The notes: generated from the sequence alone by a model not told the origin. A stretch of 64,000 nucleotides of DNA from Roridomyces roridus (GCA_029378245.1 JARKIF010000011.1:1426001-1490000), one strand, 5' to 3'; positions 1-10,752 are shown, counted from the stretch's first letter. Numbers and translations: made by a program.

Positions 1-29
1 TTGAAAAGACGATTCTGTGCAATACTCCA

Positions 30-123
30 GACCCGGGTGCGCGTGGACGCGCGTCTGCTCACTATAAGTCCAGCAGGTGGTTTTCGGTTTGCAGTACTAA
101 CCCGTTCGATTCGGGACCCGGTC
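30..123 (+). repeat. tRNA-like sequence, family 1 (copy 1)
   Basis: The stretch reads like a tRNA with an intron. It has a 5' arm GACCCGG that pairs with CCCGGTC at the 3' end except for one mismatch, a short D-like hairpin GCGC-GTGGAC-GCGC, and a T-arm CCCG-TTCGATT-CGGG. Between TCTGC and GCAG lies an intron-sized insertion. No sensible anticodon loop can be drawn, so a working tRNA is unlikely. Four further copies lie at 28777, 29167, 46352 and 47136. It may be a tRNA-derived SINE-like unit or a tRNA pseudogene family. Confidence 0.55.
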
Positions 124-219
124 TTGGCACATGATGAAGGCAACAGTTTTTTTTATTATTCTGCGCGATGCCCCAGATAAACGGTACTCGAGTTGGACGA
201 GTTGAACTTATCTCATTCT

Positions 220-295
220 AATCTGTGGCTACCCTTGGAGGAGCCCGCGCACAGAATGTGAGGATATCGATCCCGTTCGATTCGGGACTGGGCGA
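220..295 (+). repeat. tRNA-like sequence, family 2 (copy 1)
   Basis: A D-arm-like hairpin (GGCT ... AGCC around an ACCCTTGGAGG loop) is followed about 25 nt later by the T-arm CCCG-TTCGATT-CGGG at 272-286. No paired acceptor stem was found. Related copies lie at 28623, 46229 and 46998 in the opposite orientation. It sits between a family 1 copy and an isolated T-arm, the same order as downstream of gene A2. Confidence 0.5.
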
Positions 296-390
296 TGGGT
301 CCGAGCCGAGCTGCATTTTCCCCCACGATTCCCAGCGGTAGAAAAGACATGCAAAGAAGTCGACGTTCCGCGTCGCAAAAGACTTGGATG

Positions 391-421
391 CAGACCGAAA
401 AGTCCCGTGCGACTCGGGTCA
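391..421 (+). repeat. isolated tRNA T-arm-like motif
   Basis: The motif AGACCGAAAAGTCCCG followed by a GACTCGGG half is matched by a similar inverted-orientation sequence at 28460-28488. Both copies lie just beyond the stop codon of a family A gene, so this belongs to the A1/A2 segmental duplication. Confidence 0.45.
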
Positions 422-561
422 GGTATACGTCGCCCTCGTGACAACCTCTTTCTTCCATCGAATCCATTGATATTGTGAGACCAACCACGAAGTAGTACAA
501 ATGGTAAGTACATGTACAGGAAAGATTGCACGATCAGAACGACACACCCATTTGCAATTCC

Positions 562-1582
562 TCATACTTCAACCTCTGTAAGCGCCGTCCTCACCTGCTC
601 CTCGTTTTCGTCTTCATCGGATTCACCCTCCTCATCATCTTCATCTTCACTCTCCCAGCATTCCCTTTCCTCATCCCACCCGGGAACTTCGAACTCGTAC
701 GCATCGGGCTCAAACAGCATCTCCGAGATTTTCTCGCCAAAGGCGTAGATACGATTCCGAGAGGGTTTTGGTCGGTATTCCGAAGCGGCGCGGATGAGAG
801 AGGGGAGGCGTTTAGGTGTGGGTTTGCGATTGGATGGGCGCGCCATGGGTACGGCGTCGCGGGAAATAGACTTTGATTTTGACTTTGACTTGGAACTCGA
901 CGCCGTGGGTGAGGGTGTAGGCAACGGCGTGGGGATTTGAGAAGCGACGGGACTGGGGTTGGCGGGGAAGGTATGTGTGAAGCTAAATGGGGCGCCGGTG
1001 ACGGGTGGCCTTGGCCAGGATGAGCCCATAGCCAAAGCTTCAAGTTGGGCGGCGCTGATGGGAGTGACGGGGGGTAGGCCTATGGCTAGAATGTAGTCAG
1101 CGTCGGCAAGGCAGTTTAGAGTGCTAAAAACGCGCCGGAAGACTGCGCACCTTGATTTGGAGGGAGGAACTTTTGACGCTTGAGTGGTGGTGGTGTGAGG
1201 TCTTCGACGTAGGTACGCCGTTGAGGAACGACTTGCGCTCTTGTAAGTTTGGATGCACCGAGAAATTGTTCAAAGACGCACCACTTTCCTCTGTTGCCAT
1301 CCTACCATTCCTCACATCCTGGAGCTGCTGCAACAAATCCCGCTCCCGTGTCCGCGCCAGAGCCCGGGTCGCCGATAGCTGCTCCTCCAGCTTCACACAC
1401 CCCGCACACTCGTCGCCGTTGGCAACCTGAGCTTCATGGAGAGCGGGCTGCGCAGCCCTGGGGTCCTCGAGGTCCGGTCCCCGTCGTTGGTCGTGCCCAA
1501 CAGCGCTTGAAAGCCTCTCGATGGCTAGTTGTGCCTTTGATAGCGCCTGTTGGGCCTTGAGCGCCGCCGTATAGGCGTCCAT
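562..1582 (-). CDS. family A regulator-like protein, copy A1
   Basis: No named function is recognised. The protein starts MDAYTAALKAQQAL, a short alanine/glutamine-rich helix, then has a CAGC pair and a charged coiled coil (LEEQL ... ARTRERDLLQQL). A serine/lysine-rich stretch, a basic block (RPSNRKPTPKRLP) and a conserved block FGEKISEMLFEPDAYEFEVP follow. The end is strongly acidic. The best model has three exons: the first intron ends near 1210 and a second runs from about 1148 to 1073. A1 is an inverted paralogue of A2 at 27103-28298 but lacks about 27 codons near position 55. Its N-terminal and acidic blocks resemble family B, so a common origin is likely. Nuclear location is inferred from the basic runs. 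Intron ends are estimates. Confidence 0.6.
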
Positions 1583-2258
1583 GTCTCAGCGTCGAGGAGG
1601 ACGTCGTCGAGATAAGGGCGGGTTACATAATCATTTTTGCCGAAGACGTCACAATGGCGCCGATGCTAGTGCACACGTGGTCATCACTCTCCTCCCACCA
1701 ACCCTCACCAACCCTCACCAACCACGGACTCGGACCGTCTAAGTAGCCCGACCTGCTCGCTGGCTGGCCTCCTCTCCGGTAAATCTCCGTGCATCCCCCC
1801 CATTCCTGACTGTAGCTTCTCCTCACAGCCGTCGCTGGCTGAACTCAAGCTGAACTCGACACTTGGCTGGCTTACATGGATATCCGTTCTACGACCAACC
1901 GCTGATACACGCGCCGGAATTTCATGCCTTGCTCACGGCTACTGCGCTTCAGATCACAGTCACGGGGGCTTGGCAGTATGCACTCAGCTCCCAATTCGAG
2001 TCGATAGCGGATCCTATACCTACTTGCAGTGTGGTATGAGTTCATCGAGCAGGAAGGTCAGTGGCCGCACAAATATATTCATTCAAATTGAGCCAGGAGA
2101 CAGGATAGTTGAATATCCGAAGAACATCTTGACAGAAGAAAAGCAACTCAAACAGTCTCAAAGTCGACGTCGTCAAAGAACAAGCCGTAAATCCCACCCT
2201 CGACTCCCTTCTTCGCAGCTTGAGCGACTAGAATCCCCGCACTCATCAGCAAAGACCG
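1583..2258. other. intergenic; A1 promoter side
   Basis: The first 70 bases upstream of A1 keep the sequence ATGATTATGTAACCCGCC (minus strand) found upstream of A2 at about 27050 and, in part, of B2. Beyond that the match to A2 is lost. CCAACCCTCA is repeated at 1697-1725. I see no gene in the rest. Confidence 0.5.
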
Positions 2259-3017
2259 TCAAAAATTCCAGATCCACATACCACTGTCGAGGGAGTTGAT
2301 AGCATATCCTCCGAAGGAGACAAACTTTCCGTTGGCGGTCACAACGAAGGGCGTCGAGCTCCTGCTTCCGAAAACCTACACTCGCTCATTCAATTAGCTT
2401 TCCCGCTTTCGCAGGCTCCGGTCACTTGCCTTGGTGACGCGCATTTCTCCCGTGGCCTTGTCGTAAATCGCAAACTGGATGCGAACGACGCGGTGCCCGA
2501 ACTGGACGTCGGGCTGGGACAATCCGTGCATTCCAGTGACGGCGATGATCTGCTCGGTGGCTGGAAGGGAAGGTATGTGTCGGTTGTTTTCCCACTGTAC
2601 ATAGATCCCAAATTTGCTTACGCTTGAGCTCAACGGGAGTCTGCTGGAGGTTTTGATCGGTCGTCTGGGTGGATGTACCGTGTGCAACAGGAACCCCGGT
2701 CCCCCCGCCGTCGGTCTTCCTGTAAGTGACTTCAATTCCGTCGATCTACGAAATCCAAATGAGCGAACAAGATTGACACCGTTGCAGAAACTCACCACTT
2801 CGCCGTGCAAAACGATAATCTTGGCAATGGGGTTGTTGACGTTGATACCGCCCTGGCCGCCCGAGGAGATGACTGGTACAAAGTTAATATCGGTGCGGAA
2901 TTCGTCGAGGATGCTCATACCCTGTTCGATGTCGTTGAAACGACCGGCGTCGAGGATGCGCCCAACAGTGGGGGACTGGACGATCGCGGTGTTGTACTGG
3001 GTTGCTGCAGCTTCCAT
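2259..3017 (-). CDS. jacalin-type lectin
   Basis: This is a single-domain mannose-binding-type (jacalin-related) lectin, inferred to bind carbohydrate. After the start at 3017 the protein reads AGRFNDIEQGMSILDEF, then IAKIIVLHGE, VDGIEVTYRKTDGGG and VAHGTSTQTTD. These are followed by IIAVTGMHG, VVRIQFAIYDKATGE and FGSRSSTPF, and it ends FVSFGGYAINSLDSGMWIWN. The strand order and the DGIxVTY, GxxG and C-terminal glycine-rich strand are those of the jacalin fold. At least three short introns are needed. The last appears to use a GC-AG boundary (AAG then GCAAGT). No signal peptide is seen. It lies head to head with a second lectin gene at 3589, and the two share 571 bp of upstream DNA. Confidence 0.75.
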
Positions 3018-3060
3018 GGTGTGTTTCTGAGGATGAGTTTTTTCAGTCCGAGATGGTTCA

Positions 3061-3068
3061 CTTTTATA
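3061..3068 (-). promoter_or_regulatory. TATA box of the 2259-3017 lectin gene
   Basis: TATAAAAG on the minus strand lies 44 nt upstream of the lectin start codon. The divergent lectin gene on the plus strand has a weaker ATAAAAAC at about 3550, some 40 nt before its ATG. The interval 3018-3588 is the shared promoter region. Confidence 0.55.
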
Positions 3069-3588
3069 CCTGGCGCAGTGATTGAACTTCCCCTGCTCTC
3101 TCCGTTTGACCGGTCATGCAGCTCCCAACTCCGCTACAGTCAGATGAAGTTCGCGCTTCGGAACCTACGCATGGAAGACACATTTTCGACGTGAAATTGG
3201 CATTCCAGCGAGCTTCGACGGTCTTTTATGAAGTCGAATGATGGCAGTGCACAGCAAACGAGGATATGTTGCGGGCAGCTGGAAGATTCCGAGCACGGTC
3301 AGCATTCCGCGTGTCACATCCCGATGACATGGTGGCTCCATCAGCGGCGATAAATATGCTCAGACTGTGAATATCTGTTCTTTGACATTACTGCAGACTG
3401 GCTGACGATGATATCTTCCGTCAGGATCAGCCGTCTCTGCCGGTCCACTCTCATGTATGCCAGACGCACGTAACAGGAAGTATTCTCGTATCCCCGGCAC
3501 GTTCGCTGACATCCTCAATCTATTTTCAACTGCCCTGGGAGTTGACTCATAAAAACCAAAGTCAACACGTCCCATAATTCAAACCAAC

Positions 3589-5191
3589 ATGCCTTCAACG
3601 GACGACATCACGATAACTCAGACCCCGCTCGTTGGTGGCGTCAACGAGGCTGGGCGTTTCTCCGACAAGGATGCCGGTGAGCCGTAATGGTCTGCGTGCT
3701 TTTCTGTTTCATAAGGCCCGAAACAGTCATCTCGAGTGGAAAGGTCACCATTGACCCCACAGACCCCATCAAAGAGATCATCGTCCTCCATAGCAATCTC
3801 GTGAGTTGAACATTCTGTGCGGAAAACGATAATTGACAACACACAGATCGGACGGCATCCAAATCACGTACAATAAAACAGACAGCACTGTCTCTCCGTC
3901 GCCCATCCACGGCACGTCTCCCAAGGCCACGGTTCCAAACCGAAACACGATCTCATTCAGCAGTATGGCTGTTTTATGGCTTCAGTCTCCTTACTGAATC
4001 TCAGCCAGAGGGCGATACCATCACGGAAATTAGCGGGCTCCACGGAGTCCCTGCTGAGAATCCGCAGATCGGGCATCGAGTCCTGCAGCTCAAGTTCACG
4101 ATTTACAATACGGGGTACCAAAACCACCAGAGTGCAAGGGGTTCGTGCGCTTCTCCGCCATCCCTTTCCAGGATCACTGAACTCATATCTCATGATGGCC
4201 GTTTGGAAGTCAAAACGCCCCCAGTGCGACCGACTTTTCCTTCAGCACCACAGGCAAATTCATCGGAATCGCTGGGTTCGCTGTTAATGTGGATATCAGT
4301 GGTGAGTGACTTACTCCTTCCTTTCTGTTATCCCCCCTCATGATCATGTTGCGTAGTGGCTGAATGCACAATGAAGGGTATCGAAAGGGGATTATATGGA
4401 CTCTCGTTCTTCGGGACGGCTGCTGATAATGTAAGTAGGCCATTTTTGAGCGGAGTCGAAGGACCTCCAACTGACGCACGTCATTCAAAGCAACCAGGCC
4501 CTGGGGTTAGTTGCCTTCTTGCTTGCTACCAGTACTATATTCTCACCTCCACTTCCAGCCAACTCCCCTCAAGGTAAGATATATAGGCAGAGAATTGCTT
4601 TCCAATTGCAGGACATCGCCGACGGCCATTACCATATCGTGAACCGCGTCGGCGACTCTGTCCTGATGGCCGGGATCGCTGGATACGACTATCTGTACAC
4701 CGTGTGTATCGGTTGAATTGATTTCGCTGAAGCTCACAAATTCATCAGTGGTCGGTGATGAAGGTCAAGAATGATACTGAGGGCCGTTACGAGATTTACA
4801 ACAAGGAGCCGACTACGCGGTACATCGAGCCGCAGGGATTCAGCTGGTACCCCGTCATCGGATCCACCGAGAACACAGTCCGGGTGCTTCCCGTTCCGAA
4901 TGAGCCGGATTGGTACTTGTAAGACTTCAATTGACCACATTCCGACGGAAGTGCTGAATGTTTCAACCAGCATCGCGTGTTCTTCTGAGAAAAATCCCTT
5001 CGTCTTGGAGAATGCTGCAAAGCCCGGCGACCTCATTTATCCGGCCAGTTGCCCCTATGTACGTCTACTGTTCAACTACCGACCGATGAGGCGGGAAATT
5101 AATCCGACATTAAATACAGTGCAAAATTTCCTCCATGGACGATCGGAACAGCAGTCAATTCTGGAGGTTCGACCCCGTGAAGGAGTTCTAG
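3589..5191 (+). CDS. two-domain lectin: jacalin-type plus beta-trefoil
   Basis: The N-terminal half parallels the neighbouring lectin: AGRFSDKDAG, IKEIIVLHSN, DGIQITYNKTDS, ISGLHGVPAE, LKFTIYNTG, FSTTGKFIGIAGFAV. A linker with IERGLYGLSFFG follows. The C-terminal half looks like a fungal ricin-B-like beta-trefoil: IADGHYHIVNRVGDSVLMAG, EGRYEIYNKEPTTRYIEP, NPFVLENAAKPGDLIYP, ending SQFWRFDPVKEF with a QxW-type motif. The stop at 5189 closes this frame. Eight or more short introns are needed and exact junctions are uncertain. The intron before FSTTG seems to have lost the acceptor used in the sister gene. Predicted to be a cytosolic sugar-binding protein, with defence or fruiting-body use as possibilities; a protease-inhibitor-like trefoil is an alternative for the second half. 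Confidence 0.65.
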
Positions 5192-5404
5192 CTATCGACG
5201 TGTCGCTTTTGGCAGGATTCCCTCCTGTATTTGGTGAATCCTTGTATATATTACTATTCTGAATCCATATTGGTTGTGCCATGCAGCGGTGTTTGTTTGA
5301 TGTCCGATCAGTCTGATACTCACGGGTGATCCGAGTCTCGAATCATGTGATCTCAAAGCTCTTGACCAGAGCCGCCACGTTGAACCGTCGCTGGCACCGC
5401 TCAG
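5192..5404. other. short intergenic spacer
   Basis: The 3' flank of the two-domain lectin and the 5' flank of the F-box gene. No TATA box or other element was recognised. Confidence 0.4.
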
Positions 5405-6739
5405 ATGCCCGACACTCGCGGTCTACGTCTCCGTGCCCTTCTCCCCTATGCCCTCACTCGTATCCGACGCCTTTTCAGCCGTCGATCCAGCCCCGGATGC
5501 GTCATAGAGCCTATCGTAGCCCACACCTTGCCGCCAGTGCTGCCGCAGGAAATATGGGACCAAATCATCGACCTCATCCCTTGTCGATATCTCAAATCTG
5601 TTTCTCTGGTGGCTCGCACATTTGTTCCACGTGCGCAGATGATTCTCTTCCGCTACATCGCGGTCGGTGACCCCACTATGCGTAACGATCCCGATTCTCC
5701 AAAAACTCCGAGTATGGTGTTAGTCGACGTTCTGACTCGATCACCGCATCTCATCGAGCATGTACGCGAGCTCAAGCTGTGGATATGCAACGAGGAGACC
5801 TTGGCGCCGTTGTCCCAGGTGCCCTGGTCACGCTTGACTTCGCTGACACTTTTTCGGTCCAACGCAAGATTAGGCAGCGACTGCGATATTATGCTTATCC
5901 ATGAGAAGCAGGAGAAGGAATTACTCCTTGCGACTCCCTTGGTCTCCCTCCCCTCGCTGGAAACACTCCATATTGGTTTCTGGACGGAGTGGTCGGAGCT
6001 CTTGACTGGTTGTGGTCCAAACATTCGGCGTCTCGGATTCACCGGGGTCCCCTTAGACCATAGGCTGAATTACCTATGTCATGACGACGAGCACCCCCTA
6101 CCGCCGCCGCACAAGCTCTCCATTACGCATCTCGAGGTCTGTTTCCTGTCGCCTTTTGCCCTCATTGGACATCGGGATGGGGCCATCTTTGGCACCAAGG
6201 TCGACTTGTCTCGCCTCACGCATCTCAAATTGGGATTCACCTCGCGTCCGCCGCTATTTTCTTTCCTCTCGGAGTTTCCGAAAAGCATTCAAAACCTCGA
6301 TATCCATCTAACCGGTGACTCGTCTAATCGAAGCATTGATTATTCACTGACCGAAGCAGATGACGACGTGGGGGACTGCACATCCCTCGAGCTCGGTTGC
6401 CTCCCCGAGTTGGCCCATCTTTCTGTCCGCGGGGCGCCACAAGCTCTTCCTGCGTTCCATCAGGCTCTCGAGCGCCACCCTCCACCAGCTCTACACACAA
6501 TCACCCACCTCCATTTCAATCCTACCTCCATTGTTGACCTCCTACCCCACTTGGAATCGTCCATCCGTGCAGTGTCTCTGCCGCAGTTGCGCTCGTTTGC
6601 TTTCCAGCTGTGGCTCAGGGAGGAAGATTGCCCGCCGAGTGAACTTTGGGAGTGTGAGGCGAAGTGGAAGTCGCGCATGGCGGAGAAGATGCCATCGCTC
6701 GTCGAACGTGGGATTCTGGTCGTAGAATTTGAGGCTTAG
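5405..6739 (+). CDS. F-box protein with leucine-rich C-terminal region
   Basis: A single uninterrupted reading frame of 444 residues. Residues about 42-85 fit an F-box (LPPVLPQEIWDQIIDLIP ... SLVARTFVPRAQ), the motif that binds Skp1 in SCF ubiquitin ligases. The rest holds irregular leucine-rich repeats: LTSLTLFRSNARLG, LPSLETLHIGFW, ITHLEVCFLS, LTHLKLGF, LAHLSVRG. These would form the substrate-binding side. This layout is very common in Agaricomycetes, where such genes occur in large lineage-specific sets. The substrate cannot be predicted. No signal peptide or membrane segment is seen. Confidence 0.85.
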   Translation: MPDTRGLRLRALLPYALTRIRRLFSRRSSPGCVIEPIVAHTLPPVLPQEIWDQIIDLIPCRYLKSVSLVARTFVPRAQMILFRYIAVGDPTMRNDPDSPKTPSMVLVDVLTRSPHLIEHVRELKLWICNEETLAPLSQVPWSRLTSLTLFRSNARLGSDCDIMLIHEKQEKELLLATPLVSLPSLETLHIGFWTEWSELLTGCGPNIRRLGFTGVPLDHRLNYLCHDDEHPLPPPHKLSITHLEVCFLSPFALIGHRDGAIFGTKVDLSRLTHLKLGFTSRPPLFSFLSEFPKSIQNLDIHLTGDSSNRSIDYSLTEADDDVGDCTSLELGCLPELAHLSVRGAPQALPAFHQALERHPPPALHTITHLHFNPTSIVDLLPHLESSIRAVSLPQLRSFAFQLWLREEDCPPSELWECEAKWKSRMAEKMPSLVERGILVVEFEA

Positions 6740-7231
6740 ATTGCTGGATCTTTGGTGCGGATTTCATTGCCGATGCGAATCTAGCTGAGGACCGGACAGG
6801 TATGGCTGAAATTATATTGTTCTTGTAAATCACCCACGACGGACGAGAGAGCGTGTTGCGTTGGAATAATTTGCATCTTGTTGTTACTGATGAGTTGAAA
6901 ATGAATATCTGCAGAACGAGCACATCTCCGGCGAGGCGCTTGTTGTCGCTGCGTAAGCGAATTCATCCCCTTCACTGTCCAATGACTGGCAGCTCTCTCG
7001 GATTTCCAGAGGGTTTGAACTTGGTGAAATATCTCCTTCTGGGTATTTGAGAGCGGGCAGCCTGCATGGTGGGGCTGTCTCTCAGACGTCTGATCTCTAT
7101 TGACTCGCGCGGCCACATAACACATTGGGGTCCGGCCGGGGAGACGGTGAACTGCATAGGATGTTGGCGTCCATGTCTCAGCCTCTGTTGGCCGAAAACG
7201 GCACCGTGACAGACAATGGCCGCTGCCGTGA
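6740..7231. other. intergenic; nothing recognised
   Basis: The F-box gene 3' flank and the distal upstream side of B1. GGCCGAAAACGGCA at 7191-7204 resembles the CGTTTTCGGC element seen beside B2, B4 and A2. No other feature was found. Confidence 0.4.
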
Positions 7232-7248
7232 TGGCACACGTGGTGATC
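7232..7248 (+). promoter_or_regulatory. conserved family B promoter motif (B1)
   Basis: TGGCACACGTGGTGATC includes a CACGTG E-box next to GTGATC, 93 nt before the B1 start. The same combination, in the matching orientation relative to the gene, lies before B2, B3 and B4. CACGTG is the binding site class of bHLH factors; which protein binds here is not known. Confidence 0.5.
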
Positions 7249-7340
7249 GCTCTCTTTCCGCCCACCCTGCTGGCTCGAGAAGACCGTGGCACCGACGCGA
7301 CGACCTTCCGACGATCTTGATAACGAAAACGACGTCTGAG

Positions 7341-8788
7341 ATGGATGCAGTCAGCGCGGCGCAGCAAGCCCTCGCCCAGGCCCAGCTCGCTCTCTCGCTA
7401 ATTGCGACTCCCTCTACTACCACCACGCAACCACAGAGCATCAGCGCCAACACCAACGTCAGCGTGAACGGCGACGAGGAAGAATGCGCCGGGTGCTCCA
7501 AGCTGGAGGACCAACTCGCGATGGAGCGTGGACGGGCCCGGGAAAGAGAGCGCCGGCTGCTGAAGGAAGTCAAGGGACTTCGAGACGAGCTCAGTGCTCT
7601 GGGGTGGACTGGGAGCGTCCCTGTTGCGCTCATGGACGATTATGAAGAGGGAAAAGAGCCTGGTGCGTGTACTTGCTCGTCGAATTAGGTCCGTCTAACG
7701 CCCGTTCTCGTCGTAGCTCAGCGTCGCTCCCTGCGTCACGATATGGCTCCCCCGGCTGCAAAACGACTTAGAATCGACGTCCCTCAGGACCCTGCCCCTT
7801 TCATCCGCGCCAGCACCATCCGTGCCACTGCGGCCAGCAGCTCTAGCGTGACCAGCAAATCCAAATCGAAATCGAAAGCAAAAGCCAAGCCGCCCCCAGC
7901 TGCTTCAATACTCTCCTTGAATCCCTCTACTTCAGCTTCAGCCTCGGGCTCCGCACGTCCCCGCTTACCACCACCCCCAAACCAGGCTCCCTCCGTCTCG
8001 CTGCACACGACCTTCGAGTGCCCCCGGATCCCAATGTAGTGGCGTCCGCTGCTGCTGCTATGAGTCTCCGGCTTCGTGGCGGGCTTGGGAGGCTGCAGAT
8101 GGCTTGGGGCGAGAAGCTGCCGAGTTTTTTGTGGGATGCGGGGATGCATGAGTATGAGTTGCCTTGGTGGGTTATGGGTGATGAGGGCGTCGATTATGAG
8201 GAGGAGGAGGAGGAGGATCAGCAGGAGTCTGACGAAGCGGAGGACGAGGACGAGCCCGAGATGAGTGCTGAGGAGCGGGAGAAGACGAGGAAACGGGAGG
8301 CGAAGAATGCCGCCGAGCGTATTAGGCGGGCGGCTCAGCGTGAGAGGCTGGCTGCTCAGCGCAAAGAGTTGGAGGGAGCACGGGTGGTGGAATTGGAAGG
8401 TGGCGACACATCCACCTCGGCCGATACAAAAACATCATGTTCGCACTGCCACGTTACCACCACACCTCTCTGGCGTCGCGATCCCTCTACCCAACGCCCG
8501 CTCTGCAACGCCTGCGGGCTCTACCTCCAACAACACAAGGCACTCCGTCCGCAGGCGCTCATCGACGACGGCGCGAGGGAGGACGCGAAGGAGGAGGAGG
8601 GGCCGAGTCCCCAACCCCAGTGCAGCCACTGTTTGACGCACCAGACGAGCATGTGGAGGAAGAGTAAGACGGGGCAGCAGGTTTGTAATGCCTGTGGGAT
8701 ATATGAGAGGGCGAAGGGGGAGATGAGGCCGTTGTCGTTGAGAGGAAATGAGTTCAAGCCGAGGAAGAAGGTGAAGCGTTCGAGGTGA
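7341..8788 (+). CDS. family B protein B1 with two GATA-type zinc fingers
   Basis: Likely a nuclear DNA-binding regulator. Exon 1 (7341-7662) encodes MDAVSAAQQALAQAQLAL, an ECAGC pair and a coiled coil. A 54-nt intron (7663-7716) leads to PAAKRLRID, which closely resembles the c-Myc NLS. A lysine/serine linker, SLRLRGGLGRLQMAWGEKLP, an acidic run and a charged helix follow. Two fingers end it: CSHC-X18-CNAC at about 8438 and CSHC-X17-CNAC at about 8621, the two classic fungal GATA spacings. The frame breaks near 7977: paralogue B3 has one more A, so the NLS frame ends at 8039 and the finger frame opens before 8018. Either B1 is damaged, the base is an assembly error, or an unrecognised intron bridges it. 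Only this B copy has fingers. Confidence 0.7.
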
Positions 8789-10504
8789 AGTGGGTTGGTT
8801 GGTTGCCTTTTTGCTATTCTTGCTGTAGACGTGAATAAACCAGTATTGTAGGCACAACATTGTCTGTGTTTGCAGCTTGGAATTACAACACTTCTCGGAT
8901 CCAAGTCCGTGCTTCGTTTACTCTGGTGGGCGTGCTTCGTCTTCTTGGCAGTGACCTCCGTATCCACCTCCGCCTTTCGCCTCTCGTGCCCGCATGTTGA
9001 ATTTTGATGATGATACCGATTCAATCTCTCTTCGGTACTACTGGCCGGAGAAAGTCAATGTGAGTCGGTTTTTTCCCCTCGTCAGATATCGCATAAGTAC
9101 GCTGACCGTTGTCTGCTATCAAAGCTGTTGAGCTATGATTCCGTTGGCTTCAGCGCGGTGCCATAATTCCCCGGTTTTTGTAGGCTGGAGCAGACAACGA
9201 TCAACATCTCTGGGCGATCTGCATCGAGGGCCCATAGAACTTCGCGGCACTGCCGGAATGCAATTCCCCGCATCTCGTCCGGCAGGTACGCATATAAATT
9301 TCAGATCTCTCCCTTGGCACGGTGCTTGAAAAAGGCGACGGCGTCGTACATGGTGATTGCAATCTCGCTGAATATTTCGAGCTGTTCCTCGGAGAAGGTC
9401 ACCAAATCGACGGATTCGTTGCAGGCGAGGGCTATATGAGTAGTTTCATTCCCGTCTAGAATTGCATCGTTGCGGAGCGTCAAAGTCCTTTCGGACGCAG
9501 ACAAGCTCGGGCCCATCTCCCCCCCGGGAGAAGCTTCTCGCCGCACTTGCACTCGGCCCTTACGGGCGGGTATATACAACATTTTTGACTAGCCGCAGAG
9601 CAGAAGGAGCAGGGACGTTGCCCGGAAATGGATACGGCTTTGAGGCTTCCATTTCAATACTTCGATTCGGGAAAACACCAGTCATTGAACAAGCATCGGA
9701 GCACTTTCTGGATGCGAGGTCGAACCAAGTAGTTGCACACCCACCGAACCATCGATTCCTCGCTGGACCTGCACACGATCGACCAAGAACTGAACTGTGG
9801 AGAATTATCTCAAAGATCGGTGGTGAGGCCGAGTCTTGATATCTGTTTTCTTTCTGGCCGACCACAGAGCACAAAGAGTAGGTGGCCTGGGATTTGACGC
9901 GATGTTGATCATGAAGGAATACCCAGGGCACTTACTCAAGTTGTTACCGTCCTGGGAGCATTGAACAAGGATCAAAAAGAGTCAAACAAGGCAATTGCAC
10001 CCCCGCCGAAGCTTCGATTCCTCGCTGGACCTGCGTACGATCGACCACGATACATGTGTCGAGAAGCAGCTGAAAGACTGGGCGCGGATTCATGGCGTAC
10101 CTGGGGAGTATCCACTTTCCCGGGCAGGTGAATGGGAGGCTTGTTATCGTCAAATCGTAGGCATTGAGGGGGCTGAGTAGAAGTGGCAATGGACCTACGC
10201 TACAAGAGAGATGGAAGCTTCTGAGGAACCCTGAATGAGGTTCAATGCCTGAAGCTCGAGGACAATTCTCCAAGATCCGACTTTGATGATAGGAGCGTGA
10301 GTGGTCCATGTTGCGATGGAGCTCAGATGGTACTCTTCAATTTGAGGGCGTTGGTTCTGAGCGGTAATCTTCGTCCGCATAAAAGATTCGAAATTTGAGG
10401 CAAGTTCAGTCCACGTAAGTTTCGGGCGTTTTATTGAAAGTCTTGAGCGGTATTTCTAGCAGTATTCCAGGCGTGTATAGCGCTTGAATGGAGCCAGGGA
10501 GCCA
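8789..10504. repeat. intergenic with dispersed repeat fragments
   Basis: No complete gene. At 8998-9063 a plausible first exon (MLNFDDDTDSISLRYYWPEK then a GTGAGT donor) is not continued. A frame on the minus strand at 9301-9582 (SEEQLEIFSEIAITMYDAVA) is not recognised. Two copies of a repeat with TCGATTCCTCGCTGGACCTG lie at about 9725-9800 and 9985-10056 and differ by a few bases. Confidence 0.4.
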
Positions 10505-10590
10505 GAAAGATCCATCCTTGAGATCCGAGATGGAAGTCGGGAACAAGCCGCAAGCAGTGCACGTGAACGATGGACACGTGAGCGGAAGCA
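10505..10590 (+). repeat. solitary fragment of a family B upstream region
   Basis: GAAGTCGGGAACAAGCCGC followed by AGCAGTGCACGTGA matches sequences upstream of B3 (about 22135-22200, minus strand) and B4 (about 48300-48345, minus strand). No B coding exon follows here, so this is probably a leftover from a lost copy. Confidence 0.4.
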
Positions 10591-10752
10591 CTTGCTTCCG
10601 ACACCCATGTCTAAGTACCAAGATCTCACAGTCTGCGCGAGGGTCTTTCCGCCCCGGCAGCTCTGGGCTCGGGTCGTCTACCCAACATTAACCTTGCCGA
10701 TACTTCAAGTCACTCGCTCTGAGTCGCTTGACACTCCCTCTTTGAGTCTTGC

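Noticed and set aside
30..123. Working tRNA gene
   Set aside because: The acceptor has a mismatch at the same place in several copies and no anticodon loop can be formed around a T33.
8265..8400. bZIP domain in family B
   Set aside because: The basic helix (NAAERIRRAAQRERLAA) lacks the fixed bZIP spacing, and no leucine heptad follows.
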